Shown in pieces: positions 44,699 to 53,748 of a stretch of 64,000 bases of DNA; the first letter of the stretch is position 1; the number at the start of each line of letters is the position of its first letter. Source of the DNA: DAIDKA01 sp035503515. GTDB lineage: Bacteria > Pseudomonadota > Gammaproteobacteria > Steroidobacterales > Steroidobacteraceae. Location of the stretch: the NCBI GenBank assembly GCA_035503515.1, contig DATJTJ010000011.1:80882-144881 (forward strand), written 5' to 3'. The translations under genes were made by a program, and so were the position numbers. A model generated the notes under the pieces. That model did not search any database. It was not told the origin of the DNA and worked only from the letters and a program-made list of their open reading frames with translations.

Positions 44699-46117
44699 AT
44701 GGACTACCTGCCGATTTTTCTGCGGGTGCGGAACCGGCTTGCAGTCGTCATCGGCGGCGGAGCCGTAGCGGCCCGCAAGGCCGAGCTGCTGCTGAAGAGC
44801 GGCGCCCATGTGCGCCTGATCGCCCCTGAGCTCGGCCCCGTCACCCAGGAACTGCTGCGGCAACACAGCGCCGCGCAAGCCATGTCCCACCTGCCCGCCG
44901 CATTCGATGCCGCCCACCTCGAAGGCGCCGCGCTGGCCATCGCCGCGACCGATGCTCCGACGGTGAATGCGCAGGTGGCGCAGGCGGCCCGGCGGCGCGG
45001 CATCCCGGTGAACGTCGCGGACGATCCTGATCATTCCGATTTCATCCTGCCCGCCATCGTCGACCGCTCCCCCGTGATCGTGGCGGTGAGCTCCGCGGGG
45101 ACCGCGCCGGTACTGGCCCGCCGGCTGCGCGAGCAGATCGAAGCGCTGCTGCCGGCCCGCCTGGGTGTGCTGGCCGGCTTTGCGGGGCGGCAGCGTGAAC
45201 GGGTGAACCGCGAACTGGAACCGCCGCTGCGGCGGCCGTTCTGGGAACGCTTCTTCGGCTCGACCGCCGCTGTGCAGCGCCTGGCGCAGGAGGATGCCGT
45301 CGCGCAGGACGCCTTCGACGCCGGCCTTGCCGAATTCCGCGGCGGCCGGCAGGGCCGCACGGGCGAGGTCTACCTCATCGGCTGCGGACCCGGGGATCCG
45401 GATCTGCTGACCCTGCGCGCGCTGCAACTGCTGCAACAGGCCGACGTGCTGCTGTATGACCGACTCGTCGCACCCGCGATCCTGGATCGCGCGCGCCGCG
45501 AGGCGACACGGATTTTCGTCGGCAAGGACGTGGGCGAGTCCCAGCTGGCGCAGGACCGGATCAATGAGCTGCTCATCGAGCATGCGCGCTGCGGACTGAA
45601 AGTGGCCCGCCTCAAGGGCGGTGATCCCTTCGTGTTCGGACGCGGCGGCGAGGAGATCGCGGCGCTCGCCCGGCTGGGCATCGCCGTCACGGTGGTTCCG
45701 GGCATCACCTCGGCCCTGGCTGCGGCGGCTGCGGCCCAGATCCCGCTCACGCTTCGCGAGGTCTCGCAGTCCGTGACCTTTGCGCCAGGCCATGTGGCGG
45801 TTGCGGATACCCTGGACTGGGCCGCCCTCGCCCGCTCCGGACACACGGTGGTCTTCTACATGGCCATGGCCCAGCTCGCCGGCCTCACGGAACGCCTGCA
45901 GCGGGCCGGTGCCCCCCCCGACCGGCCGGTCGCGCTCATCGCCCAGGCAACTCTGCCCACACAGCGCGTCGTGCATGGCACACTGGCGGACATCGCCGAA
46001 ACGGCGCGTAGCGGCGGGTTCGGGGCGCCGGCGTTGCTGTTCGTGGGTGAGGTCACCCGATTCGTACAACAACAGGCGCTCGCCAGCCTCGAGCCCTGCC
46101 TTGAGGGTGTGGCGTAG
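44699..46117 (+). CDS. cysG: Siroheme synthase (trifunctional)
   Basis: Makes siroheme, the prosthetic group of sulfite reductase, from uroporphyrinogen III. The N-terminal part (residues 1-200) is the precorrin-2 dehydrogenase/ferrochelatase, starting MDYLPIFLRVRNRLAVVIGGGAVAARKAE; the C-terminal part is the SAM-dependent methyltransferase with GEVYLIGCGPGDPDLLTLRA, ARLKGGDPFVFGRGGEEI and VPGITSALAAAA. The 472-residue length is that of E. coli CysG. It lies 33 bases behind cysH and 22 before the cysteine synthase gene. Confidence 0.96.
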   Translation: MDYLPIFLRVRNRLAVVIGGGAVAARKAELLLKSGAHVRLIAPELGPVTQELLRQHSAAQAMSHLPAAFDAAHLEGAALAIAATDAPTVNAQVAQAARRRGIPVNVADDPDHSDFILPAIVDRSPVIVAVSSAGTAPVLARRLREQIEALLPARLGVLAGFAGRQRERVNRELEPPLRRPFWERFFGSTAAVQRLAQEDAVAQDAFDAGLAEFRGGRQGRTGEVYLIGCGPGDPDLLTLRALQLLQQADVLLYDRLVAPAILDRARREATRIFVGKDVGESQLAQDRINELLIEHARCGLKVARLKGGDPFVFGRGGEEIAALARLGIAVTVVPGITSALAAAAAAQIPLTLREVSQSVTFAPGHVAVADTLDWAALARSGHTVVFYMAMAQLAGLTERLQRAGAPPDRPVALIAQATLPTQRVVHGTLADIAETARSGGFGAPALLFVGEVTRFVQQQALASLEPCLEGVA

Positions 46118-46139
46118 CCGCACCCGGAGCATTACACCC

Positions 46140-47171
46140 ATGGCAATCACCCACGGCTTCGCCGGCACGGTCGGCAATACGCCGCTGATCCGACTGCGCG
46201 GCGTCAGCGAGGAGACCGGCTGCGAGATCCTCGGCAAGGCCGAATTCATGAATCCGGGCGGTTCGGTCAAGGACCGGGCGGCGCGCGCCATCATCACCGA
46301 TGCCGAACGGCGCGGTGAGCTGCGCCCGGGGGGTGCCGTGGTCGAAGGGACGGCCGGCAATACCGGCATCGGCCTGGCCCATGTGTGCAACGAACGCGGG
46401 TACCGCTGCATCATCGTCATGCCGGACAACCAGTCGCCGGAGAAGTACCGGCTGCTGGAGATGCTCGGGGCCGAGGTCTACAAGGTCCCCACCGTGCCCT
46501 ACAGCAACCCCAACCAGTATCAGAAGGTCTCGCAGCGCCTGGCGGGCGCATTGCGCAATGCCATCTGGGCGAACCAGTTCGACAATCCGGTCAACCGCCA
46601 GGCCCACCTTGCGACCACCGGCCCGGAAATCTGGGAGCAGACCAACGGCAAGGTCAGCGCCTTCGTCGCCGCCTGTGGAACCGGTGGCACGCTTGCGGGT
46701 ACTTCCGAATACCTGAAGAGCCGCAACCGCGACGTGCGCTGCGTGCTGGCCGATCCGCCCGGGAGCAGCCTCTATGAATTCGTGCGCCACGGCGCCCTGA
46801 AGAGCACGGGCAGCGGCTCGATCACCGAGGGCATCGGCATCGGGCGCATCACCGTGAATTTCAAGGACGCGCCGGTGGATGACGCCGTGCATGTCGAGGA
46901 CGGCGAAACGGTGCACTACGTGTATCGGCTGCTGCGCGAGGAAGGCCTGTTACTGGGCAGCACCAGCGGCATCAACGTCGCCGCCGCGGTCCGCGTGGCC
47001 CGGCAGCTGGGCCCGGGCCATACCATCGTCACGGTGCTGTGCGATGGCGGCGCCAAGTATCAGTCCCGTCTTTTCAATCGCGAATGGCTCGAAAGCAAGG
47101 GTCTCGCGGCGCATGCCGTGCCCACCCGCAAGTACGAGCCCATCACTCTGGAGAATGTCCTTGTCGCTTGA
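46140..47171 (+). CDS. Cysteine synthase-like PLP enzyme
   Basis: Fold type II PLP enzyme of the CysK/CBS group, 343 residues; expected to add sulfide to O-acetylserine. The PLP lysine lies in NPGGSVKDRAARAII. The substrate loop reads GTAGNTGIGLAHV, with TAGN where CysK and CysM have TSGN; the phosphate-binding loop is CGTGGTLAGTSEYL. It is about 30 residues longer than CysK and looks closer to the fungal-type 'cysteine synthase 2' group. So the acceptor may differ from that of CysK. It is in the cys operon, and the next gene starts inside its last codons. Confidence 0.88.
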   Translation: MAITHGFAGTVGNTPLIRLRGVSEETGCEILGKAEFMNPGGSVKDRAARAIITDAERRGELRPGGAVVEGTAGNTGIGLAHVCNERGYRCIIVMPDNQSPEKYRLLEMLGAEVYKVPTVPYSNPNQYQKVSQRLAGALRNAIWANQFDNPVNRQAHLATTGPEIWEQTNGKVSAFVAACGTGGTLAGTSEYLKSRNRDVRCVLADPPGSSLYEFVRHGALKSTGSGSITEGIGIGRITVNFKDAPVDDAVHVEDGETVHYVYRLLREEGLLLGSTSGINVAAAVRVARQLGPGHTIVTVLCDGGAKYQSRLFNREWLESKGLAAHAVPTRKYEPITLENVLVA

Positions 47172-48252
47172 ACGATCCAAACTGGCCGTCGTCACGGACG
47201 TGGTCATCGTCGGTGCCGGCCCCTGCGGCCTGTTCCAGGTCTTTGAACTGGGCCTGCTGGGCATGAAGGCCGAACTGGTGGACTCGCTGCCCCAGGTCGG
47301 CGGCCAGTGCATCGAACTGTACCCGGACAAGCCGATCTACGACATCCCGGCCATTCCGGTGTGCACGGCGCGCGAACTCATCGAGCGGCTGCAGGAGCAG
47401 ATCCGCCCGTTCAATCCCGGCTATCACCTGGGCCAGGAGGTCACGGAAGTGACGCCGCGGGCCGACGGCCGCTTCGATGTGGCCACCAGCCGCGGTACCC
47501 GCTTCGATGCCGGCGCGGTGATCATCGCCGGGGGCGTCGGCTCCTTCCAGCCGCGGCGGCTCGCGGTCGAGAGCAGCGACAAGCACGAGGGCCACAGCAT
47601 CCACTACCGCGTCAAGGACGCCGCGAGCTTCCACGACAAGGACCTGGTGATCCTGGGTGGCGGTGATTCCGCGCTCGACTGGACGCTGGAGCTGGTCGAT
47701 CGCGCCCGCAGCATCGTGCTGGTACACCGGCGCGCCGAATTCCGCGGCGCGCCGGCCTCGGTCGAGCGCATGCTGTCGCTGGTGGAGGAAGGCCGCCTCG
47801 ACTTCATCGAAGGACAGGTGCAGTCGATCGTCGAGCAGGATGACCGCCTCAGCGGCGTGCGCGTCACCGCCCGCGACGGCGTCACCCGCACGGTGGCCAC
47901 CGACCAGGTGCTGGTGTTCTGGGGGCTGTCGCCGAAGCTCGGGCCCATTGCCGAGTGGGGCCTGACCCTGCACAAGCGCACCATCGCCGTCGACACGCAT
48001 CGCTTCCAGACCAACATCCCGGGCATCTATGCCGTCGGCGACATCAACGACTATCCGGGCAAGAAGAAGCTGATCCTGTCCGGGTTCCACGAGGCGGCGC
48101 TGGCGGCCTTCGCGGTGAAGGAACACATGCGACCGGGCGAGAAGATCCACCTGCAGTACACCACCACCAGCCCGCTGCTGCAGAAGCGGCTGGGCGTGGT
48201 CGAACCGGCGGCCGAAGGCACCGGCAGCGCCGGCGCGCGGCACAGCGCGTGA
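47155..48252 (+). CDS. Ferredoxin--NADP reductase, thioredoxin-reductase-like type
   Basis: A 365-residue FAD/NAD(P) flavoprotein. The FAD motif is VVIVGAGPCGLFQVFELG, then GGQCIELYPDKPIYDIPA, the NADPH motif VILGGGDSALDWTLEL, and the second FAD motif GIYAVGDINDYPGKKKLILSGFHEAALAA. It lacks the redox CxxC of thioredoxin reductase, as in the TrxR-like FNR of Bacillus and Chlorobium. ATG at 47155 with GGAG just upstream lies within the end of the cysteine synthase gene (17-base overlap). In this operon it may supply reduced ferredoxin for sulfite reduction. Confidence 0.9.
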   Translation: MSLSLERSKLAVVTDVVIVGAGPCGLFQVFELGLLGMKAELVDSLPQVGGQCIELYPDKPIYDIPAIPVCTARELIERLQEQIRPFNPGYHLGQEVTEVTPRADGRFDVATSRGTRFDAGAVIIAGGVGSFQPRRLAVESSDKHEGHSIHYRVKDAASFHDKDLVILGGGDSALDWTLELVDRARSIVLVHRRAEFRGAPASVERMLSLVEEGRLDFIEGQVQSIVEQDDRLSGVRVTARDGVTRTVATDQVLVFWGLSPKLGPIAEWGLTLHKRTIAVDTHRFQTNIPGIYAVGDINDYPGKKKLILSGFHEAALAAFAVKEHMRPGEKIHLQYTTTSPLLQKRLGVVEPAAEGTGSAGARHSA

Positions 48253-48283
48253 GCGGCCCCTGAGCACGACGGGCAGCGGACTC

Positions 48284-49402
48284 GTGACCTTCCGGGAACG
48301 TGTCGACTGCCCCGACTGCGATCTCACCCAGACCCTGCCCGCCCTCGGCGAGCACGAGGTGGCGCGCTGCCGGCGCTGCCACCGCCTGCTGCAGGTCCCC
48401 GAGGGACGCTCGCACGCCTCCTTCGCCCTGAGCCTCGGGGCGCTGCTGCTGTGGGTGCCCGGCTGTGTGGCGCCGTTGATGACGGTGTATGCCGGTGGCG
48501 CCAGCCGCAGCGCCACCCTGCTCGACTGCGCCCTGAAACTGTGGAGTACCGGCTACTCGGCGCTCGGCCTGCTGGTGCTCACGCTGATGGTCATCGTCCC
48601 GAGCGTCTTCATGGTGCTGGGGGTGCTCTCGCGGCTGGGCTGGCTGTGCCCGCACGGATGCGCCGAGCGGCTGCGCGGCTGGGCCCAGCATCTGCGGCCC
48701 TGGCTCATGACCGAGGTGTTCGTCGTGGGTGCGTGCGTCGCCTACTCGCGCATCCAGAGCGAAGGCAACGTGCGGATCGAGGCCGGCGGCTGGTGCCTGG
48801 CCGCCTCGGCGATGCTGCTGCTGGGGTCGCTGGCGCTGCTCGGTGAGTATTCCAGCCGGCCGCCGCCGCTGCCGCATGCGTCGGCGGCCGCAGGCAATGC
48901 GTCGCTGCAGGCGACCGGCGCGCTGGTGTTCGCCGGCTTCGTGCTCTACATCCCGGCCAACGTCATGCCGATCCTGGAAATCGAAAGCTATGGCTCGGTC
49001 ACGCAGAACACCATCGTGGGCGGGGTGCTCGAACTCATCCACTACGGCCTGTGGCCGCTCGCCGTGATCGTCTTCATGGCAAGCGTCGTGATCCCGCTCG
49101 CGAAGCTGTTCGGCCTGACCTGGCTGCTGTGGCAGACGCAGCGCGGCTCGGACCGGGGGCTGCGGCAACGGACGCGCCTGTACCGCTTGATTGATACCAT
49201 CGGTCGCTGGTCCAATATCGATGTCTTCACGCTCTCGCTGCTCGCGGCGCTGGTGCAGTTCGGGGCGCTGGAGCAGGTGCGACCCGAGCGCGGCGCCATC
49301 GCCTTTGCCGGAGTGGTTCTCATCACCATGATCGCTGCGCAGAGCTTTGATCCCAGGACCATGTGGCGGGCCGCCCGCTCCCGGCCGCCGGTGCCCCTGT
49401 GA
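48284..49402 (+). CDS. pqiA: PqiA-type inner membrane protein
   Basis: Inner-membrane member of the PqiABC lipid-transport system. The 372-residue protein starts with a zinc-ribbon-like region (CPDCDLTQTL and CRRCHRLL) and has two PqiA units of four helices each, with LLLWVPGCVAPLMTVYAGG in the first and VLYIPANVMPILEIESYGSVTQNTIVGGVLELIHYGLWPLA in the second. The start is GTG at 48284. The GTG of pqiB overlaps its stop. E. coli PqiA is somewhat longer. Confidence 0.92.
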   Translation: MTFRERVDCPDCDLTQTLPALGEHEVARCRRCHRLLQVPEGRSHASFALSLGALLLWVPGCVAPLMTVYAGGASRSATLLDCALKLWSTGYSALGLLVLTLMVIVPSVFMVLGVLSRLGWLCPHGCAERLRGWAQHLRPWLMTEVFVVGACVAYSRIQSEGNVRIEAGGWCLAASAMLLLGSLALLGEYSSRPPPLPHASAAAGNASLQATGALVFAGFVLYIPANVMPILEIESYGSVTQNTIVGGVLELIHYGLWPLAVIVFMASVVIPLAKLFGLTWLLWQTQRGSDRGLRQRTRLYRLIDTIGRWSNIDVFTLSLLAALVQFGALEQVRPERGAIAFAGVVLITMIAAQSFDPRTMWRAARSRPPVPL

Positions 49403-51108
49403 CCGAGGAGCGCCCGGACAGCGAGGAGCCGCCCCAGGCTCAGGCGGTACCGCGACGGCTGAGCATCATCTGGCTCGCCCCGGCCTTCGCGCTGGCCGTG
49501 GTGGCCTACCTCGCCTGGCATACCCTGGCGCAGCGCGGTCCGGCGATCACCATCCGCTTCGCCAGCGCCGACGGGCTCACCGCCGGAGAGTCCGAGATCC
49601 GCCACAAGGGTGTGCGGGTCGGCACGGTGGAAGGCCTGGAGCTATCGCCGGACCTGTCCGAAGTGATCGTGCATGCCCGGATGACGCGCGCGGTGACCGC
49701 TCACCTCACCCGCAGCACGCGCTTCTGGATCGTGACGCCGCATGTCGGAACCAGCGGCATCACCGGCCTCAACACGCTGGTCTCGGGGGCCTACATCGAA
49801 ATGTATCCCGGCGAGGGCGAGCAGCAGCGGGACTTCGTCGGCCTCGAGGATCCACCGCTGCTGCAGCCGGATACCGCCGGCCGCGCCTTCACCCTGACGG
49901 AGGACGAACTGGGCGCGATCGGACCCGGCACACCCATCAATTATCGTGGCGTGGCAGTCGGACAGGTTGAAGGGTATGCGCTGGATGCCAAAGGCCAGCA
50001 CGTCAACGTCTATGCCTTCGTGCGCGCGCCCTACGATGCCCTGGTCCACGACGACACCCGCTTCTGGGATGCGAGCGCGATCGACGTGTCGGCAGGTCCG
50101 CAGGGCATCCGGGTGCGGCTGAATTCGCTGCAGCAGCTGGTGACCGGCGCGATCGGCTTCGACACGCCCAAGCCCGGCCAGGTGCTGCCCGACACGCAGT
50201 CGCCGGCGGCGGCGACCAGCGCGCAGGCCACGGGCGCCACGGCCATGGCCACCGCCGCCACGGGGCAGGCGCCCGAGGCCGCCGCGGACCGGATCTTCGT
50301 CCTCTACGACAGCCAGGCCATCGCGCTGCGCAATCACAGTGGTCCGCGCCTGACGTATACCCTGCACTTCAATGAATCGGCGGCGGGCCTGGAAGTGGGG
50401 ACACCGGTGACGCTGCGCGGCGTGCAGATCGGCGATGTGACCCAGGCGCAGCTCGTCTATGACGCCCGCCGCGGGGAGCTGTTCGAATCGGCCCGCATGA
50501 GCATCGATCCGGGAGTCGTGCAGGTGACCGGAACGGCTCACGGCACTCCCGAGCAGCAGACCGCGGCGGTGCGCGAGGGGCTCTCGCGCCTGGTGAGCCG
50601 CGGCCTGCGGGCGCAGCTGATCACCGCCAGTTTCCTCACCGGCCAGAAGGTCATCAGCATGGACATCGCGCCGGATGCCGCGCCGGCGAAGCTGCCGACC
50701 GACGTGGACAACCCGGAATTTCCCACCACCCGCGCCGCGGACATCGATGCCATCATGCAGAGCCTGCAGAGCACCCTGCATCACATCGATGCGGCCACCG
50801 CCGGCCCGGCGCTCGGGCATGCGATCCGGAATCTGGATGCCACGCTCGATCACCTCGAACAGATCACCCGCGACCTGCAGCCGCAGCTGAAGCCCCTGAT
50901 CGCGAGCCTCAAGGCCACCGCCGATGCGGCGCAGGTCGCAGCCCAGTCCGCAAGCAACACGCTCGGACCCGACAGCGCCCTCGCCACGCAGCTGCCGGGG
51001 CTGCTGCAACAGGTGAGCGATGCGGCCCGCTCGTTGCGTGAACTTGCCGATTTCCTGCAACGGCACCCCGAGGCCCTGCTCAATGGCCGGCGCGAGGCAC
51101 CCCAATGA
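49399..51108 (+). CDS. pqiB: PqiB-type MCE-domain intermembrane transport protein
   Basis: Forms a periplasm-spanning tunnel for lipids in E. coli. The 569-residue protein has one N-terminal helix (IIWLAPAFALAVVAYLAW) and three MCE domains: GESEIRHKGVRVGTVEGLELS, GTPINYRGVAVGQVEGYAL and GTPVTLRGVQIGDVTQAQL, then a long helical C-terminus (IMQSLQSTLHHIDAATAGPAL and further). Between MCE 2 and 3 an Ala/Thr-rich linker of about 40 residues is inserted (residues about 262-300). The start is GTG at 49399, coupled to pqiA. Confidence 0.93.
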   Translation: MTEERPDSEEPPQAQAVPRRLSIIWLAPAFALAVVAYLAWHTLAQRGPAITIRFASADGLTAGESEIRHKGVRVGTVEGLELSPDLSEVIVHARMTRAVTAHLTRSTRFWIVTPHVGTSGITGLNTLVSGAYIEMYPGEGEQQRDFVGLEDPPLLQPDTAGRAFTLTEDELGAIGPGTPINYRGVAVGQVEGYALDAKGQHVNVYAFVRAPYDALVHDDTRFWDASAIDVSAGPQGIRVRLNSLQQLVTGAIGFDTPKPGQVLPDTQSPAAATSAQATGATAMATAATGQAPEAAADRIFVLYDSQAIALRNHSGPRLTYTLHFNESAAGLEVGTPVTLRGVQIGDVTQAQLVYDARRGELFESARMSIDPGVVQVTGTAHGTPEQQTAAVREGLSRLVSRGLRAQLITASFLTGQKVISMDIAPDAAPAKLPTDVDNPEFPTTRAADIDAIMQSLQSTLHHIDAATAGPALGHAIRNLDATLDHLEQITRDLQPQLKPLIASLKATADAAQVAAQSASNTLGPDSALATQLPGLLQQVSDAARSLRELADFLQRHPEALLNGRREAPQ

Positions 51109-51698
51109 AAGCTGCCCGAGTAATTGCGTGCGCCGGCATCGGGGCCATCGCGGCCATGACACTGGCCGCCTGTCATTCACTGCCCCCCCTGCACTACTAC
51201 GCGCTCGATGCCGTCCCACCCAGCGCCGCGGCCGCAGCGCCGGCATTTGCAAACCCGCTGCACATCCGGCACCTGAGCATCCCCCACGAAATGGATCATC
51301 TCGGTCTCACGCACCGTATCGGTCCCACGCAGCTCGCCATTTCCGACAACGAACAGTGGAGTGCGCCCCTCACCGATCTCATCCAGGGCACGCTGACCCG
51401 GGATCTGGGAGCGCGCCTGGGTTTCGAGCATGTCATGGCGCCGGATGCGCTCGCCGGCGCCGCGGCCAACGGCATGGCGGCGCTGGATCTGGACTTCGTC
51501 GGCCTCGTGGCCGATGACGCCTGCGCGATCCAGGCGCAGGTGAACTGGACCGTTTCGATTCCCGGCCAGGCAGCCCGGAAGGGGACGCTGCATCTGACGG
51601 CCCCCGGCGGGGGCTGCCCCGCGGGCCTGCCGGCGGCATTGAGCGCGGCGCTGGGGGATCTGGCCGACCAGCTCGCGGTACAGCTTCGCGCTCCCTGA
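51105..51698 (+). CDS. pqiC: PqiC-type outer membrane lipoprotein
   Basis: A 197-residue lipoprotein with signal peptide and lipobox LAAC (Cys23), followed by PPLHYYALDAVP, as in the ABC-type transport auxiliary (DUF330) family to which PqiC belongs. In E. coli PqiC anchors the PqiB tunnel to the outer membrane. The ATG overlaps the pqiB stop (ATGA). The central HLSIPHEMDHLGLTHRIGP and WSAPLTDLIQGTLTRDLGARLG also match the family. Confidence 0.88.
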   Translation: MKAARVIACAGIGAIAAMTLAACHSLPPLHYYALDAVPPSAAAAAPAFANPLHIRHLSIPHEMDHLGLTHRIGPTQLAISDNEQWSAPLTDLIQGTLTRDLGARLGFEHVMAPDALAGAAANGMAALDLDFVGLVADDACAIQAQVNWTVSIPGQAARKGTLHLTAPGGGCPAGLPAALSAALGDLADQLAVQLRAP

Positions 51699-51730
51699 CG
51701 CCTCCCTTGTTCCATCCCGGACAGGACGAT

Positions 51731-51743
51731 TTCCCCTGGGGAA
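51731..51743. promoter_or_regulatory. Palindrome upstream of the marR promoter
   Basis: TTCCCC-T-GGGGAA is a perfect 6-bp inverted repeat 20 bases before the -35 box of the marR promoter. It may be an extra regulator site or the foot of a terminator for pqiC (no T run follows). Confidence 0.3.
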
Positions 51744-51763
51744 TTGCTTTGGCTGAAAAAGCC

Positions 51764-51793
51764 TTGACAATGATTGCCATGACAACTATTGTC
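51764..51793 (+). promoter_or_regulatory. marR promoter with overlapping operator-like repeats
   Basis: TTGACA (51764-51769) and TATTGT (51787-51792), 17 bases apart, are a strong sigma70-type promoter. Overlying it, GACAAT (51766-51771) and ATTGTC (51788-51793) form an inverted repeat, and TTGCCATGACAA (51774-51785) is a near palindrome set exactly in the spacer. A MarR protein binding here would block polymerase, so this is the likely self-repression site of the efflux operon. Confidence 0.65.
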
Positions 51794-51826
51794 GCGGCTA
51801 CTTTCACCACCGGGCGGAGAATTCAC

Positions 51827-52297
51827 TTGGCGGATGTGTACAGCCTCGATTCCTACGAACCGCGACAGGGTCTCGGTCATCTCATCGGCCGCGTGCGGGC
51901 GCAGCTGCTGGCCCATATCGATGCGGAACTGACCCGGGACGAGTTCCTCGGTCCCCTGGAAGTCACCTCGGCCCAGCTCATCGTCATCGTCAACCTGGCC
52001 GGCCGCGAGTGCGCGACCTCGGCTTCGGAGCTGTGCAAAGGCATTTCCTACGATGCGGGCGCCATGACCCGCATGCTGGACCGGCTGGAGGCCAAGGGGC
52101 TGGTGCGCCGGACCCGCTCCCCGGATGACCGGCGGCTCGTGAATCTGGAATTGACGCAGGCCGGCAAGGCCGCCTACCCGCGGCTGCGCGAGATATCGAT
52201 GCGGGTGCTGAATCATTCACTGCGCGATTTCAGCCCCGAGGAGGCCAAACAGCTCGAAGGTCTGCTGCGGCGGGTGGCGCACAACGTGGGCAACTGA
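51827..52297 (+). CDS. MarR-family repressor of the efflux operon
   Basis: A 156-residue MarR protein: SLDSYEPRQGLGHLIGRVRAQ at the N-terminus, the winged helix with ASELCKGISYDAGAMTRMLDRLEAKGLVRRTRSPDDRRLVNLELT (recognition helix and wing DDRR). It sits at the head of an operon with an outer membrane factor, EmrA and EmrB, the EmrR arrangement. The TTG at 51827 is chosen: GGAG stands 7 bases before it and the promoter lies just upstream. Earlier in-frame starts at 51707, 51773 or 51779 lie in or before the promoter. Ligands of such repressors are often phenolic drugs. Confidence 0.9.
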   Translation: MADVYSLDSYEPRQGLGHLIGRVRAQLLAHIDAELTRDEFLGPLEVTSAQLIVIVNLAGRECATSASELCKGISYDAGAMTRMLDRLEAKGLVRRTRSPDDRRLVNLELTQAGKAAYPRLREISMRVLNHSLRDFSPEEAKQLEGLLRRVAHNVGN

Positions 52298-52299
52298 CC

Positions 52300-53748
52300 A
52301 TGCGCACTTCCGGACTTTTGGTGGTGGCAATGGCGACGCTCCTGGGCGCCTGCGCCAGTACGCACCAGCTGCGGCCCGAGGCCGCTGCGGTGACACCCGG
52401 GCACCTCCAGGCGGGCGCATCACTCGCCGGCACGACCATCGACGCCGCCGCATGGCCGCAGGCCCAGTGGTGGACCGCCTACGGGGACCCGCAGCTGGAT
52501 GCGCTGATCGACGCGGCGCTCGCGGGCAATCCCGGGCTACGCGTGGCCGAGGCACGTACCCGCGCGGCACTGGCCCAGGTCGCCGCCATCGACAGTTCGC
52601 GCTATCCGGATGCGGATCTGAGTGCCCAGGCGGTGCGCGGACGATTCTCCGAGCACGGGCTGTTCCCGCCGCCGCTGGCCGGCGCCTGGGATACGCTCGC
52701 GCAGCTGACGGCCACCCTGTCCTGGCAGGTGGACTTCTGGGGCAAGAACAAAGCGGCGTATGAAAGCGCGGTCGGTGCCGAGCGCGCGGCCGCCGTGGAC
52801 GCCCAGGCCGCCCGCCTCACCCTCGCCGCGAACGTCGCGCATGTCTATGCCCGGTTGCAGGAACAGAGCCTGCAGTTGAATGTCGCCCGCGACACGCTGC
52901 GCCAGCGCGAACAAGTGCTGAACCTGACCCGCGATCGCAACGCCGCGGGGCTGGATTCGAGACTGGAACTGACCCAGGCCCAGGCGGCGCTGCCGGCGGC
53001 GCGCGAACAGATCGACGCCCTGGAGGAGTCCGCGACGCTCACCCGTCACGTGCTGGCCGCCCTGACGGGCGCCGGCCCGGACCGGGCGCTGGGCATTCGC
53101 GAGCCCGCCGCGCCCCTCATCGCGCCGCCGGTGCTGCCGAGCAGCGTACCGGCGGAACTGCTCGGCCATCGTCCGGACCTGGTGGCGCAGCGCTGGCGGG
53201 TCGAGGCCGCCTCGCAGGGCATCCGCGAAGCCCGGGCCGAGTTCTATCCCAACGTCGATCTGATCGCGTTCATCGGGTTGCAGAACCTCGGTTCCACGAA
53301 CTTCTTCAGCGCGGCCAACCGCCAGTACGGTCTGGCGCCGGCGGTGAGCCTGCCGCTGTTCGACGCCGGCAAGCGCCGCGCGAACCTTGCCGCGCAGGAC
53401 GCGCAATACGACATCGCCGTCGAGCAGTACAACCAGACGGTGACCGAGGCGCTGCGCGAAGTCGTCGATGCGCTCACCTCCATCGACAGCCTCGGCCGGC
53501 AGCGCGCCGAACAACGCGACGCCCTCGCCAGCGCCCAGGAAGCCTATGACCTGTCGGTGCTGCGCTATCGCGAGGGGGTCGGCAACTACCTGCAGGTGCT
53601 GAGCGCCGAATCGCAACTCCTGAACCAGCGCGGCCTCGAGGCGCACCTGCAGGCGCGCGCGTTCGATCTGTCAGTGGACCTGGTGCAGTCCCTCGGGGGC
53701 GGCTATGTGCCGCAGGTGAGCACCCCGGCAATCGGAGACAATCCATGA
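52300..53748 (+). CDS. Outer membrane efflux lipoprotein (NodT family)
   Basis: TolC-like outer membrane channel of 482 residues with a lipoprotein signal (LLGAC, Cys18). WWTAYGDPQLDALIDAALAGNPGLRVAEART opens the first helical repeat; LSWQVDFWGKNKAAYESAVGAERA and HRPDLVAQRWRVEAASQGIREARAEFYPNVDL mark the family, and the second half repeats the pattern (YREGVGNYLQVLSAESQLLNQ). It starts two bases after marR and overlaps emrA by ATGA, so it should be the exit duct for the EmrAB pump. Confidence 0.93.
   Translation: MRTSGLLVVAMATLLGACASTHQLRPEAAAVTPGHLQAGASLAGTTIDAAAWPQAQWWTAYGDPQLDALIDAALAGNPGLRVAEARTRAALAQVAAIDSSRYPDADLSAQAVRGRFSEHGLFPPPLAGAWDTLAQLTATLSWQVDFWGKNKAAYESAVGAERAAAVDAQAARLTLAANVAHVYARLQEQSLQLNVARDTLRQREQVLNLTRDRNAAGLDSRLELTQAQAALPAAREQIDALEESATLTRHVLAALTGAGPDRALGIREPAAPLIAPPVLPSSVPAELLGHRPDLVAQRWRVEAASQGIREARAEFYPNVDLIAFIGLQNLGSTNFFSAANRQYGLAPAVSLPLFDAGKRRANLAAQDAQYDIAVEQYNQTVTEALREVVDALTSIDSLGRQRAEQRDALASAQEAYDLSVLRYREGVGNYLQVLSAESQLLNQRGLEAHLQARAFDLSVDLVQSLGGGYVPQVSTPAIGDNP

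Noticed and set aside
51707..51826. Earlier marR start
   Set aside because: It would put the promoter and operator repeats inside the coding region; the TTG at 51827 has a good ribosome site and gives the usual N-terminus.
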